From the NCBI RefSeq assembly GCF_900111895.1, contig NZ_FOKB01000005.1:275718-339717 (forward strand): a stretch of 64,000 nucleotides of DNA, given 5' to 3'. The DNA is from Pseudomonas simiae (GTDB lineage: Bacteria; Pseudomonadota; Gammaproteobacteria; Pseudomonadales; Pseudomonadaceae). Under the pieces are notes generated by a model that was not told the origin of the DNA, ran no database searches, and worked only from the letters and a program-made list of their open reading frames with translations. The position numbers and the translations under genes were made by a program. How positions within the stretch are numbered: position 1 is the first letter of the stretch; each line of letters opens with the position of its first letter. Positions 34,431 to 41,975 of the stretch are shown piece by piece.

Positions 34431-35789
34431 TCAGTCGGCCACAGGCGTGCGCATGGTGACAAACTCTTCCGCCGCCGTGGGGTGTACGCCGATGGTGTCA
34501 TCGAAATGCTGCTTGGTCGCACCCGCTTTGAGTGCGATCGCCAGGCCCTGGACGATTTCACCCGCGTCTGGACCGACCATGTGGCAACCCAACACTTGAT
34601 CGGTATCGGCGTCCACTACCAGCTTCATCAGGGTCTTTTCCTGGCACTCGGTCAGGGTCAGCTTCATCGGCCGGAAACGGCTTTCAAAGATCTGCACCTT
34701 GTGGCCCTTCTCTTTCGCTTCTTCCTCGGTGAGGCCTACGGTGCCAATGTTCGGCAGGCTAAACACCGCGGTCGGGATCATCGCATAGTCGACCGGGCGA
34801 TACTGCTCAGGCTTGAACAGCCGGCGCGCCACGGCCATGCCCTCGGCCAGGGCCACCGGCGTCAGTTGCACGCGACCGATCACATCGCCAATGGCCAGGA
34901 TTGATGCATCGGCGGTCTGGTACTGGTCATCCACCTCAATGAAGCCGCGCTTGTCGAGTTTGACGCCGGTATTCTCCAGCCCCAGGTTGTCCAGCATCGG
35001 ACGCCGCCCGGTGGCGTAGAACACACAGTCGGCCTCCAGCACGCGGCCGTCCTTCAAAGTCGCCTTGAGGCTGCCGTCGGCCTGCTTGTCGATACGCTCG
35101 ATATCGGCATTGAATTGCAGATCCAGGCCACGCTTGGTCAGCTCTTCTTTCAGGTGCGTGCGCACCGAACCGTCGAAACCGCGCAGGAACAGATCACCGC
35201 GATACAGCAGCGTGGTTTGCGCGCCCAGGCCATGGAAGATTCCTGCGAACTCCACGGCAATGTAACCACCCCCGACGACCAGTACGCGCTTCGGCAATTC
35301 CTTGAGGAAGAACGCCTCATTGGAGCCAATGGCATGTTCATGCCCCGGAATCTCCGGAATTTGCGGCCAGCCACCCGTCGCAATCAGAACATGCTTGGCG
35401 GTGAAGCGCTCGCCATTGATCTCGACCTGATGCGCATCGACCAGCCGCGCATGCCCTTCGTGCAACGTCACGCCGCTGTTGACCAGCAAGTTGCGGTAGA
35501 TGCCATTGAGGCGGTTGATCTCACGATCCTTGTTGGCGATCAGGGTGGCCCAATCAAAATTCGCCTCACCCAGGGACCAGCCAAACCCACTGGCCTGCTC
35601 AAAGTCTTCGGCGAAATGTGCGCCGTACACCAGCAGCTTTTTCGGTACGCAGCCGACGTTGACGCAGGTGCCGCCCAGGTAACGGCTTTCCGCCACAGCC
35701 ACCTTGGCTCCAAAGCCCGCGGCAAAACGGGCCGCACGAACACCGCCGGAACCGGCGCCAATCACATACAGGTCAAAATCGTAGGCCAT
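34431..35789 (-). CDS. gor: Glutathione reductase
   Basis: 452 residues, the FAD flavoprotein that reduces glutathione disulphide with NADPH. FAD motif VIGAGSGGVRAARFAA, redox disulphide Cys42-Cys47 (GGTCVNVGCVPKK), NADPH motif VGGGYIAVEFAGI followed by YRGDLFLRG with the Arg pair that selects the phosphate, and the C-terminal HPTAAEE with the proton-relay His. The start ATG 35789 has GAGGAGA; an in-frame codon at 35810 is a worse choice. Supports the peroxide defence encoded nearby by ahpCF. Confidence 0.96.
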   Translation of the reverse strand: MAYDFDLYVIGAGSGGVRAARFAAGFGAKVAVAESRYLGGTCVNVGCVPKKLLVYGAHFAEDFEQASGFGWSLGEANFDWATLIANKDREINRLNGIYRNLLVNSGVTLHEGHARLVDAHQVEINGERFTAKHVLIATGGWPQIPEIPGHEHAIGSNEAFFLKELPKRVLVVGGGYIAVEFAGIFHGLGAQTTLLYRGDLFLRGFDGSVRTHLKEELTKRGLDLQFNADIERIDKQADGSLKATLKDGRVLEADCVFYATGRRPMLDNLGLENTGVKLDKRGFIEVDDQYQTADASILAIGDVIGRVQLTPVALAEGMAVARRLFKPEQYRPVDYAMIPTAVFSLPNIGTVGLTEEEAKEKGHKVQIFESRFRPMKLTLTECQEKTLMKLVVDADTDQVLGCHMVGPDAGEIVQGLAIALKAGATKQHFDDTIGVHPTAAEEFVTMRTPVAD

Positions 35790-35843
35790 TTCACTCTCCT
35801 CGGCAGGCAATCAGCATACCGACTTACATGGGGCTGAAAAACG

Positions 35844-35870
35844 AAAAAGCCACCCTAAGGTGGCTTTTTT
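35844..35870 (-). terminator. Terminator of galU
   Basis: AAAAAGCCACC, loop CTAA, GGTGGCTTTTTT. The T/A runs on both sides let it work in either direction; it lies between galU and gor. Confidence 0.9.
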
Positions 35871-35894
35871 AGAACAGGCTGCTTATTGGGTTAA

Positions 35895-36734
35895 TCAGTA
35901 AGCCTTGCCAGTCTTGTAGAAGTGTTCGTAGCAGAAGTTGGTCGCCTCGATGTAGCCTTCAGCGCCGCCGCAGTCGAAACGCTGGCCCTTGAACTTGTAG
36001 GCAATCACGCAACCGTCTTTGGCTTGCTTGAGCAGGGCGTCGGTGATTTGGATTTCGCCGCCCTTGCCTGGCTCGGTTTCTTCGATCAACTTGAAGATAT
36101 CCGGGGTCAGGATGTAACGACCAATGATTGCCAGGTTGGAAGGTGCATCTTCCGGTGCTGGTTTTTCAACCATGTCACGTACGCGGATCAGGCCATCGCC
36201 AATGTCGTCGCCGGCGATAACGCCGTACTTGTTGGTTTCAGTCGGGTTCACTTCCATCACCGCAACGATGGTGCAACGGTATTTCTGGTACAGCTTGACC
36301 ATCTGGGTCAGCACACCATCGCCTTCCAGGTTCACACACAGGTCATCCGCCAGTACCACGGCGAACGGCTCGTCACCGATCAGCGGGCGACCGGTCAGGA
36401 TGGCGTGGCCAAGGCCTTTCATCTGGGTCTGACGCGTGTAGGAGAACGAGCACTCGTCCAGCAGTTTGCGGATGCCGACCAGGTATTTTTCCTTGTCGGT
36501 GCCCTTGATCTGGTTTTCCAGCTCGTAGCTGATGTCGAAGTGGTCTTCCAGCGCGCGCTTACCACGGCCAGTGACGATGGAGATCTCGTTCAGACCGGCA
36601 TCCAGGGCCTCTTCGACGCCGTACTGAATCAGTGGCTTGTTCACCACCGGCAGCATCTCTTTGGGCATGGCTTTGGTCGCTGGCAGGAAGCGAGTGCCGT
36701 AACCGGCTGCTGGGAACAAGCATTTCTTGATCAT
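35895..36734 (-). CDS. galU: UTP-glucose-1-phosphate uridylyltransferase
   Basis: 279 residues. It makes UDP-glucose from UTP and glucose-1-phosphate for lipopolysaccharide and exopolysaccharide synthesis. The nucleotide-binding signature FPAAGYGTRFLPATKAMPKE and VVNKPLIQYGVEEA are at the N-terminus, and FAVVLADDLCV carries the metal-binding Asp. Start ATG 36734 with AAGGA 6 nt upstream. Single gene followed by a strong terminator. Confidence 0.97.
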   Translation of the reverse strand: MIKKCLFPAAGYGTRFLPATKAMPKEMLPVVNKPLIQYGVEEALDAGLNEISIVTGRGKRALEDHFDISYELENQIKGTDKEKYLVGIRKLLDECSFSYTRQTQMKGLGHAILTGRPLIGDEPFAVVLADDLCVNLEGDGVLTQMVKLYQKYRCTIVAVMEVNPTETNKYGVIAGDDIGDGLIRVRDMVEKPAPEDAPSNLAIIGRYILTPDIFKLIEETEPGKGGEIQITDALLKQAKDGCVIAYKFKGQRFDCGGAEGYIEATNFCYEHFYKTGKAY

Positions 36735-37044
36735 ATAAGTCCTTACAAAGGGCTGTGCGTACGGAATTCGGCGCAGTCTAATCAGGCCGCAGTCACCTTA
36801 CAATGGGTCCTGCTGGCGTTGCGATGTCATCATAGAGAAAAAATCTCAGCGTAAGTTCCGCTGATCTTACGAGGCGCATGCTCACCGCCTCGGCGAAAGA
36901 CGCTTGCCCCTCAATGTATCAAAGGGCTGCACCCTTTTTAGCACGCTTTTGCAACCGGAACACTGACTTGGAATAACGTGCGCTGGATTGCGGTATTTGG
37001 CGCTATCATAAGGGCCTTGAACCACACCACGAGATATTTGATAG
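36735..37044. other. Intergenic region, 310 bp
   Basis: The promoter region of galU (minus) and of the 61-residue gene (plus). A short inverted repeat AAAGGG-CTGCA-CCCTTT with trailing Ts lies at 36919-36937. I could not assign a convincing -35/-10 pair or any coding frame. Confidence 0.5.
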
Positions 37045-37230
37045 ATGTCAGAACCAAAAGGCGTGAACGGCTACCTGATCACACAGCGAGCGGACGGTTG
37101 GCATTTGATCAACTTCCACGGCGACAGCGTCGCCGGCGCATTTCCGAGCGAAAGCCAGGCTATCGCCGTAGCTGAAGTGTTCGTGGATGAAGCGGGGCAT
37201 GCATCGAGCAAACGGCCGAAAGGCAAGTAA
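37045..37230 (+). CDS. Small conserved-looking protein, 61 aa
   Basis: MSEPKGVNGYLITQRADGWH begins a compact, globular-looking 61-residue protein without signal peptide or membrane span; it ends in the basic tail SSKRPKGK. Function not recognised. Codon use is normal for the region and a strong terminator follows 16 nt after the stop. No clear purine-rich ribosome site; GAGAT lies about 10 nt upstream. Confidence 0.72.
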   Translation: MSEPKGVNGYLITQRADGWHLINFHGDSVAGAFPSESQAIAVAEVFVDEAGHASSKRPKGK

Positions 37231-37245
37231 ACCTTGCAGGCTGCG

Positions 37246-37276
37246 CGAAAAAGCCCCGATTAACGGGGCTTTTTCG
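37246..37276. terminator. Strong bidirectional terminator
   Basis: CGAAAAAGCCCCG, loop ATTAA, CGGGGCTTTTTCG. Ends the 61-residue gene and the converging 37294-37794 gene. Confidence 0.92.
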
Positions 37277-37293
37277 TGCTCGGAACCGTAACC

Positions 37294-37794
37294 TCATTGA
37301 TACCGATCTCGGTAAAACTCTTCCCACCGAATTGAATTATTTTTTATTGATACCTCTATAAGCTGCTCGACTGGCATGCCTTCTGGGGGCCACTGTATGC
37401 CAGGGGGCCATGCTGGGGGCCGAACTGGGGGCCAGTCCAATTGTTGGGGCCACTCTGCGGGCCGAGCTGGGCATTCGGTCCTCGGTGGCTCGGGAGCAAC
37501 TACGGGCGGCTGCCATTTAGTGACGTCAACGACGAACAAGTGCTTTAGAGAGGATGGGTACTTAGATCTATAGTTTGAGGCGCCTAACATCGCGATCATC
37601 GAGTTGCGAACAACTCTGCTATCAACGTTATTTTCGCTTGTCGGCGCTTCGTACGTTGCCACTCCACCTACTAATGACACAAGTTCGTACGCTTCTCCGG
37701 CGCTATATTTCACTACACGCGTCACTTCACTAGCATTTCCCTCGCAAAATTCCTCTGGGATGTACGACACTTTAACTGTATCCATTTCGCTCAT
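37294..37794 (-). CDS. Trp/Pro-repeat hypothetical protein
   Basis: 166 residues, not recognised. The N-terminal 95 residues look globular (VKVSYIPEEF, SSLKHLFVVDVTKW). Residues about 100-145 are a Pro/Trp-rich stretch in which WP or WPP recurs every 6-8 residues (EWPQQLDWPPVRPPAWPPG). Codons such as ATA, TCA, AAA and AAT near the end are rare in the neighbours, suggesting recent transfer. GGAGG 8 nt before ATG 37794 supports expression. No signal peptide. Confidence 0.68.
   Translation of the reverse strand: MSEMDTVKVSYIPEEFCEGNASEVTRVVKYSAGEAYELVSLVGGVATYEAPTSENNVDSRVVRNSMIAMLGASNYRSKYPSSLKHLFVVDVTKWQPPVVAPEPPRTECPARPAEWPQQLDWPPVRPPAWPPGIQWPPEGMPVEQLIEVSIKNNSIRWEEFYRDRYQ
37401..37436. repeat. 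Three tandem 12-bp GC-rich units
   Basis: CAGGGGGCCATG, CTGGGGGCCGAA and CTGGGGGCCAGT follow each other, with looser copies on both sides (CTGGGGGCC at 37383 and TTGGGGCC at 37444). They lie inside and in frame with the Trp/Pro-repeat gene and encode its repeats. Confidence 0.75.
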
Positions 37795-38231
37795 GATAGC
37801 GCCTCCCGGCTCATTCCCATCGTCTCAAGCATCCGACCGATACCGCACGTCACGCGCGTAAACGTTCTACTCGCTTCCCTTGAATGCCCGCGCTTTCTAC
37901 CTGGTTCGTTTGCCCGCATCGTTACGTTGTCCGCTGGTCGTCAGACGTTGCTCACCTGCACCGCTAAGCGTCAGGAATAACGTTCCGACCAGTGAGTGCC
38001 ATTGTGAATTAACCGGGAATTGACTGAGTACTGTGAGAAATACTAGTTTTTTAGACCCATTCGGAATCTACAAACGCAGCGTAACTCTCAGTCTCTATTT
38101 GCCGCTGAGACAAAAACACCGTCCAACACGACTCGCCCGCTCACATCCGTTAAACTTTCGACCGAATCAATGCAAAAATGCCGCGCAAACCCTAGGTTTA
38201 CTCGGCATTCGTCTTTTTGGGGAAGTCTTTC
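37795..38231. other. Intergenic region, 437 bp, lower GC
   Basis: A divergent region between the Trp/Pro-repeat gene and the 76-residue gene. Apart from the hairpin at 38178-38218 I see no convincing gene, repeat or terminator. Base composition is lower in GC than the flanks, which suits foreign DNA. Confidence 0.5.
38178..38218 (+). promoter_or_regulatory. Hairpin with T run just before a ribosome binding site
   Basis: ATGCCG pairs with CGGCAT (38178-38183 and 38103+100, that is 38203-38208), with an inner AAACC/GGTTT stem, followed by CTTTTT at 38213-38218. The ribosome site of the 76-residue gene (GGGGAAG) begins directly after. It may act as an attenuator or as a terminator of upstream transcription. 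Confidence 0.45.
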
Positions 38232-38462
38232 ATGAAACGCGAACACGTCATGGCTCGCCAGGCCGAAGGCCAGATAACGGCCACTCACATCATCCAGAGC
38301 CCGGCCGATCTTGGGGAGTGGATCGTATTCTTCAAGAAAAGCGGTGGCCGCAGTTTTTTCCTGGTGGACGATCAGGACGAGGTTGAGTCTTTCCCTCGCC
38401 TGGATGATCTGGTGGAGACTATTCGTGGATTAGGCATCAAGTTTGCCGATATTCAAATGTAG
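38232..38462 (+). CDS. Small protein, 76 aa, unknown function
   Basis: MKREHVMARQAEGQITATHI starts a 76-residue, mixed alpha/beta-looking protein with SGGRSFFLVDDQDEVESFP in the middle. No signal peptide, membrane span or known motif. The start ATG 38232 follows GGGGAAG with 8 nt spacing; a TTG 15 nt upstream is less likely. It sits between the Trp/Pro-repeat gene and a small lipoprotein gene, all apparently unrelated. Codon use is normal for the host, which favours a real gene. Confidence 0.72.
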   Translation: MKREHVMARQAEGQITATHIIQSPADLGEWIVFFKKSGGRSFFLVDDQDEVESFPRLDDLVETIRGLGIKFADIQM

Positions 38463-38471
38463 GCGTAATGC

Positions 38472-38753
38472 TTACTTGCAGACCACGACTACACTGCGAC
38501 CTTTGTAGTTGCCTACGTCTTGGCCCAAGGTCTTTTCACTTTCCTTGAGTGCAGGCGTGCCTTCGGTGCCGACGATACGGTAACCGGTGCCTGCACAGGA
38601 GGCGTCGGCCTTTTCATAGCAACTGGCCCAGGAATTGGCCTCGCCGGAACAATCAATAGTCAGCCCTTGTTCGCCGTTTTTCAGGTAGACGTCAGAGGTG
38701 GTCGTGCAGCCGCCGAGTGCCATTACCGCAATCAGTGCAAGAATCTTGTTCAT
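38472..38753 (-). CDS. Small lipoprotein, 93 aa
   Basis: Signal peptide with lipobox MALGGC (Cys16), followed by TTTSDV; Thr at +2 predicts outer-membrane location. The mature part has four cysteines (IDCSGEA, ASCYEKADASC, VVVVCK) that could form two disulphides in the periplasm. No family name recognised. The start ATG 38753 is preceded by AACCTAT rather than a good ribosome site. It converges on the 76-residue gene with 9 bp between stops. Confidence 0.75.
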   Translation of the reverse strand: MNKILALIAVMALGGCTTTSDVYLKNGEQGLTIDCSGEANSWASCYEKADASCAGTGYRIVGTEGTPALKESEKTLGQDVGNYKGRSVVVVCK

Positions 38754-38852
38754 ATAGGTTCATCGTCGTAGGAATTGGAAAGAGCGCTGACACTGTCGTG
38801 GGGCGTTTGGTCGAGATTATAGCGAACTGCCATCTACGTACACACAGCCATG

Positions 38853-38891
38853 AAAAAAGCCCGGCCCCGCAATCATGGGACCAGGCTTTTT
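38853..38891 (-). terminator. Terminator of the 117-residue lipoprotein gene
   Basis: On the minus strand AAAAAGCC-GG-CCC pairs with GGG-CC-GGCTTTTTT with two mismatches; the T run comes after the stem in the minus direction. Confidence 0.75.
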
Positions 38892-38925
38892 ATCGGATTC
38901 GAAGTCGCAGGGTGAACGGGCGTTA

Positions 38926-39279
38926 TCAGCCGGAAATGCAGTCCTCGCCAGCCTTCTTCACGTCACCCGGACGGATCGGCACGTTAGACATGCTCTCGTA
39001 GAGCTTGATACTGCTACCACTGGAGCGTTCATCAATTTCGAAAATCGCTGATGGATCGGCCGAAAACTTTTGCGGCACAATCACCTGCACACCACCTTCC
39101 TTATGCGGTTCGATCTGCGGTGGCCGACGGGTTGCCGACAGTTTCTGCACCACACATGCGGCGTATTCCTGTGGCTTCTTCCCGGAAATAACCGCCAAGG
39201 TCGGAGGGGTCTGCTTGATATCTGCAACCGAAGCACACCCACCAATCGCCAGGGCCAGAACCAACACACTCCACTTCAT
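38926..39279 (-). CDS. Small lipoprotein, 117 aa
   Basis: Lipobox LAIGGC (Cys15), Ala at +2, so an outer-membrane lipoprotein is expected. The mature region (TLAVISGKKPQEYAACVVQK, KEGGVQVIVPQKF) has two more Cys and no named domain that I recognise. GGAGG lies about 8 nt before ATG 39279. It precedes the 93-residue lipoprotein gene in the same direction but a terminator separates them. Unknown function. Confidence 0.78.
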   Translation of the reverse strand: MKWSVLVLALAIGGCASVADIKQTPPTLAVISGKKPQEYAACVVQKLSATRRPPQIEPHKEGGVQVIVPQKFSADPSAIFEIDERSSGSSIKLYESMSNVPIRPGDVKKAGEDCISG

Positions 39280-39493
39280 ACTAAAACCTCCGATAAAGAT
39301 CCTACGACAGCGGGAATGGTAATTTTCTCCCGCCCACGTAGGATTTATCCGTGATAACTCGGTAAATAACTGTTTTAAATTGTCGACGTCGTTGAAGACG
39401 GGCCGATAATAAACGTGCTGGGGCTGATAAACTCCATCTTAACCTACGTATCGTTCTGATTTTTCAGAAAAAGCCCTTCTGGAGCCCCTACCC

Positions 39494-39796
39494 ATGAAAT
39501 TCATCCATCAGCGTGAGCACCTCAACGAGGGCGACATTGTCGTCATCGAATGCTCGCAAACTTGTAATATCCGTCTGATGAGCGATGCGAATTTTCGCAG
39601 TTTCAAGAATGGCGGCCGTCACACCTATCACGGCGGCGCCTTCGACAAGTTCCCGGCCAAAATAACCGCCCCGAGCACCGGGTTCTGGAACATCACCCTG
39701 GACGTGGTCACGCGCCGCGCAATCAGCGTGACCCGCAAACCCGCGTTGTCCCACAAGATCCGCATTGTGCGGCGCACCAGCTCCAAGCTGAGCTGA
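39494..39796 (+). CDS. DUF1883-type protein, 100 aa
   Basis: MKFIHQREHLNEGDIVVIEC begins a 100-residue soluble protein; DANFRSFKNGGRHTYHGGAF and GFWNITLDVVTRRAISVTRK match the DUF1883 pattern, a beta-rich domain of unknown function sometimes fused to TIR domains. GGAG lies about 10 nt before ATG 39494. It is the first gene of a plus-strand run leading to alkB and the Ada-like gene (25 bp to the next start). Whether it shares a role in DNA damage response is only a positional guess. Confidence 0.8.
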   Translation: MKFIHQREHLNEGDIVVIECSQTCNIRLMSDANFRSFKNGGRHTYHGGAFDKFPAKITAPSTGFWNITLDVVTRRAISVTRKPALSHKIRIVRRTSSKLS

Positions 39797-39821
39797 TCCG
39801 CACACTTCACAGGAAATAGCC

Positions 39822-39986
39822 GTGACCACCACAAAATACGTAATCAAGTACAAGCTCAACGGCGAACGCCGCTTTGAGTTCGCCCAACTGCAGACCAACA
39901 GCGTGGAAGAAGCCAAGCAAGCCCTGGAGAAAATTCACGATGCCAGTGATGAAATCACCGACATCAATGTGAGCAAGGCGCTGTAA
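39822..39986 (+). CDS. Small protein, 54 aa, between DUF1883 and alkB
   Basis: Starts at GTG 39822 with AGGAAA 6 nt upstream: VTTTKYVIKYKLNGERRFEF onward, 54 residues, ending ITDINVSKAL. It looks like one small beta-beta-alpha fold, soluble. It lies 25 bp after the DUF1883 stop and 4 bp before the alkB start (ATG 39991), so it should be in the same operon. Function not recognised. Synonymous-codon pattern and spacing argue that it is a real gene that is easy to overlook. Confidence 0.75.
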   Translation: MTTTKYVIKYKLNGERRFEFAQLQTNSVEEAKQALEKIHDASDEITDINVSKAL

Positions 39987-39990
39987 GCCA

Positions 39991-40656
39991 ATGCCCGGCC
40001 CCACCGCCGACCTGTTCGCCGACGACGCCCTGCAGCAACCCGCAGGGCGTGAGCAAATTGGCGAACAGTCCTACGTATTACGGGGCCTAGCCCTACCCTG
40101 GGTTGAACGCATTCTGCCGGAATTGCGACGGGTGCTGGCTCAGTCACCGTTTCGGCAAATGGTGACACCTGGCGGTTTTACCATGTCGGCGGCATTGAGC
40201 AGTTGCGGCGATCTGGGCTGGACCACCGACACGTCCGGTTACCGCTACTCGCCAGTCGACCCGCGCAGCCAACAGCCGTGGCCACAAATGCCAGAGGTGT
40301 TGCGTCAATTGGCGGTGCAGGCGGCGGCACAGGCCGGCTTTTTCGACTTTGCTCCCGACGCCTGCCTGATCAACCGCTATGTGCCCGGCGCAAAAATGTC
40401 CCTGCACCAGGACAAAAACGAGCGTCGCTATAGCGAGCCGGTTGTATCAATATCGCTTGGCCTACCGGCGATCTTCCTGTTTGGCGGACATGAACGCAGT
40501 GACAAACCCCGGAAAGTCTCGCTGTTTCATGGTGATGTGGTGGTCTGGGGCGGCGTGGATCGCCTGCGCTTCCACGGGGTGATGCCGATCAAGGACGGCG
40601 TGCATCCGATCATGGGGCCGCAACGCATCAACCTCACGTTTCGCACTGCCGGTTGA
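39991..40656 (+). CDS. alkB: Alpha-ketoglutarate-dependent DNA repair dioxygenase AlkB
   Basis: 221 residues. It oxidatively removes 1-methyladenine and 3-methylcytosine from DNA using Fe(II) and 2-oxoglutarate. Iron ligands His139 and Asp141 (MSLHQDKNE) and His195 (LRFHGVMP), and the 2-oxoglutarate Arg pair Arg212 and Arg218 (QRINLTFR) are in place. It begins 4 nt after the 54-residue gene and is followed after 77 bp by the Ada-like gene, the classic adaptive-response partner. Confidence 0.95.
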   Translation: MPGPTADLFADDALQQPAGREQIGEQSYVLRGLALPWVERILPELRRVLAQSPFRQMVTPGGFTMSAALSSCGDLGWTTDTSGYRYSPVDPRSQQPWPQMPEVLRQLAVQAAAQAGFFDFAPDACLINRYVPGAKMSLHQDKNERRYSEPVVSISLGLPAIFLFGGHERSDKPRKVSLFHGDVVVWGGVDRLRFHGVMPIKDGVHPIMGPQRINLTFRTAG

Positions 40657-40733
40657 TTTGACCGCAAGCTTCGGAGTGTCCAGATGCGCACGGCGCAATT
40701 AATCTGGCCAACGATCCGTCAAGAGTGCCGACC

Positions 40734-41786
40734 ATGATGACTGAACAAGACCCGCGCTGGGCAGCGATCCTGGCCCGCGATCCCAAGGCCGATGCGCTGT
40801 TTGTCTACGGCGTAAAGACCACCGGTGTGTACTGTCGCCCCAGCAGTGCCTCACGTTTGCCGCGCCCGGAAAACATCGAATTTTTCGACACCGCGGCGCA
40901 GGCCGAAGCTGCAGGTTATCGCGCCAGCAAACGCGCAGCCGGGGACCAGACGCAGTTGGTTGCGCACCACGCGCAACTGGTAGCCGACGCTTGCCGACGT
41001 ATCGAACAGGCTGACACCCCGCCCAGCCTGAACGCGCTGGCCATGCAAGCCAATCTCAGTCCCTTCCACTTCCACCGCGTGTTCAAAGCCGTCACGGGAT
41101 TGACGCCCAAGGGCTACGCCAGCGCCCATCGCTCACGCAAGGTGCGCGATGGGCTCAAAGCCTCGCACTCGGTGACGGAGGCTTTGTATGACGCGGGTTT
41201 CAACTCCAACAGCCGCTTTTATGAATCGGCTGACCAGCTTCTCGGTATGAAGCCCAGTGATTACAAGGCTGGCGGTACCAACACTGCGATTCTGTTTGCG
41301 GTCGGTCAATGCACGCTGGGGGCGATCCTGGTGGCGCAAAGTGCCCGTGGTGTGTGCGCAATTCTGCTGGGGGACGATCCCGACCAATTGGTACGCGATC
41401 TGCAGGACCAGTTTCCCAAGGCCGAACTGGTAGGCGCCGACCAGCGCTTCGAACAGTGTGTGGCACAGGTCGTGGGGTTTATCGAAGCACCTGCGCTCGG
41501 CCTGGACCTGCCCCTGGATCTGCGCGGCACGGCCTTTCAGGAACGGGTGTGGCAAGCCTTGCGCGACATTCCACCGGGAAGCACGGCCAGCTACGCGCAA
41601 GTCGCCGCACGAATCGGCGCGCCGAAGTCTTTCCGCGCAGTCGCTCAGGCATGCGGCGCGAACAGCCTTGCGGTCGCCATTCCTTGCCACCGCGTGGTAC
41701 GCAGTAATGGCGATCTGTCGGGATACCGCTGGGGTGTGGAACGCAAGCAGCAGTTGCTCGCTCGGGAGCAGTTGCCGAAGGCCTAG
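40734..41786 (+). CDS. ada: Ada-like methyltransferase/regulator with degenerate zinc site
   Basis: 350 residues in the Ada order: N-terminal Ada Zn domain, AraC-type helix-turn-helix (LSPFHFHRVFKAVTGLTPKG) and C-terminal O6-alkylguanine methyltransferase with the active PCHRV Cys (about 318). The N-domain keeps Cys34 (GVYCRPSS) but the other three zinc cysteines of E. coli Ada (42, 69, 72) are Ser38, Ser65 and Ala68 (CRPSSASR; RASKRAAG). Without the zinc cluster, phosphotriester-dependent activation is doubtful, while O6-guanine repair should persist. Start ATG 40734 or 40737; AAGAG upstream. Next to alkB. Confidence 0.9.
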   Translation: MMTEQDPRWAAILARDPKADALFVYGVKTTGVYCRPSSASRLPRPENIEFFDTAAQAEAAGYRASKRAAGDQTQLVAHHAQLVADACRRIEQADTPPSLNALAMQANLSPFHFHRVFKAVTGLTPKGYASAHRSRKVRDGLKASHSVTEALYDAGFNSNSRFYESADQLLGMKPSDYKAGGTNTAILFAVGQCTLGAILVAQSARGVCAILLGDDPDQLVRDLQDQFPKAELVGADQRFEQCVAQVVGFIEAPALGLDLPLDLRGTAFQERVWQALRDIPPGSTASYAQVAARIGAPKSFRAVAQACGANSLAVAIPCHRVVRSNGDLSGYRWGVERKQQLLAREQLPKA

Positions 41787-41975
41787 CGAGTGCTTTCTCT
41801 TTGGAAACCCACGCAACCCACATTGATAAGCGGATTCATGCGGTGCGGGGTGACGCTCTCAACGGGTGGCACACCACGAAACGTTCCGTTCGTCCAGTGA
41901 ATAAAACAGAGTGGCCGGGTGTTGTGAGCCCTGTTAAAACAGCCAAAAGCCTCATTAACGCTGGAGAGACATCCC

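Noticed and set aside
37383..37463. CRISPR-like array
   Set aside because: Units of about 12 bp without spacers, in frame inside a gene; it is a protein-coding tandem repeat.
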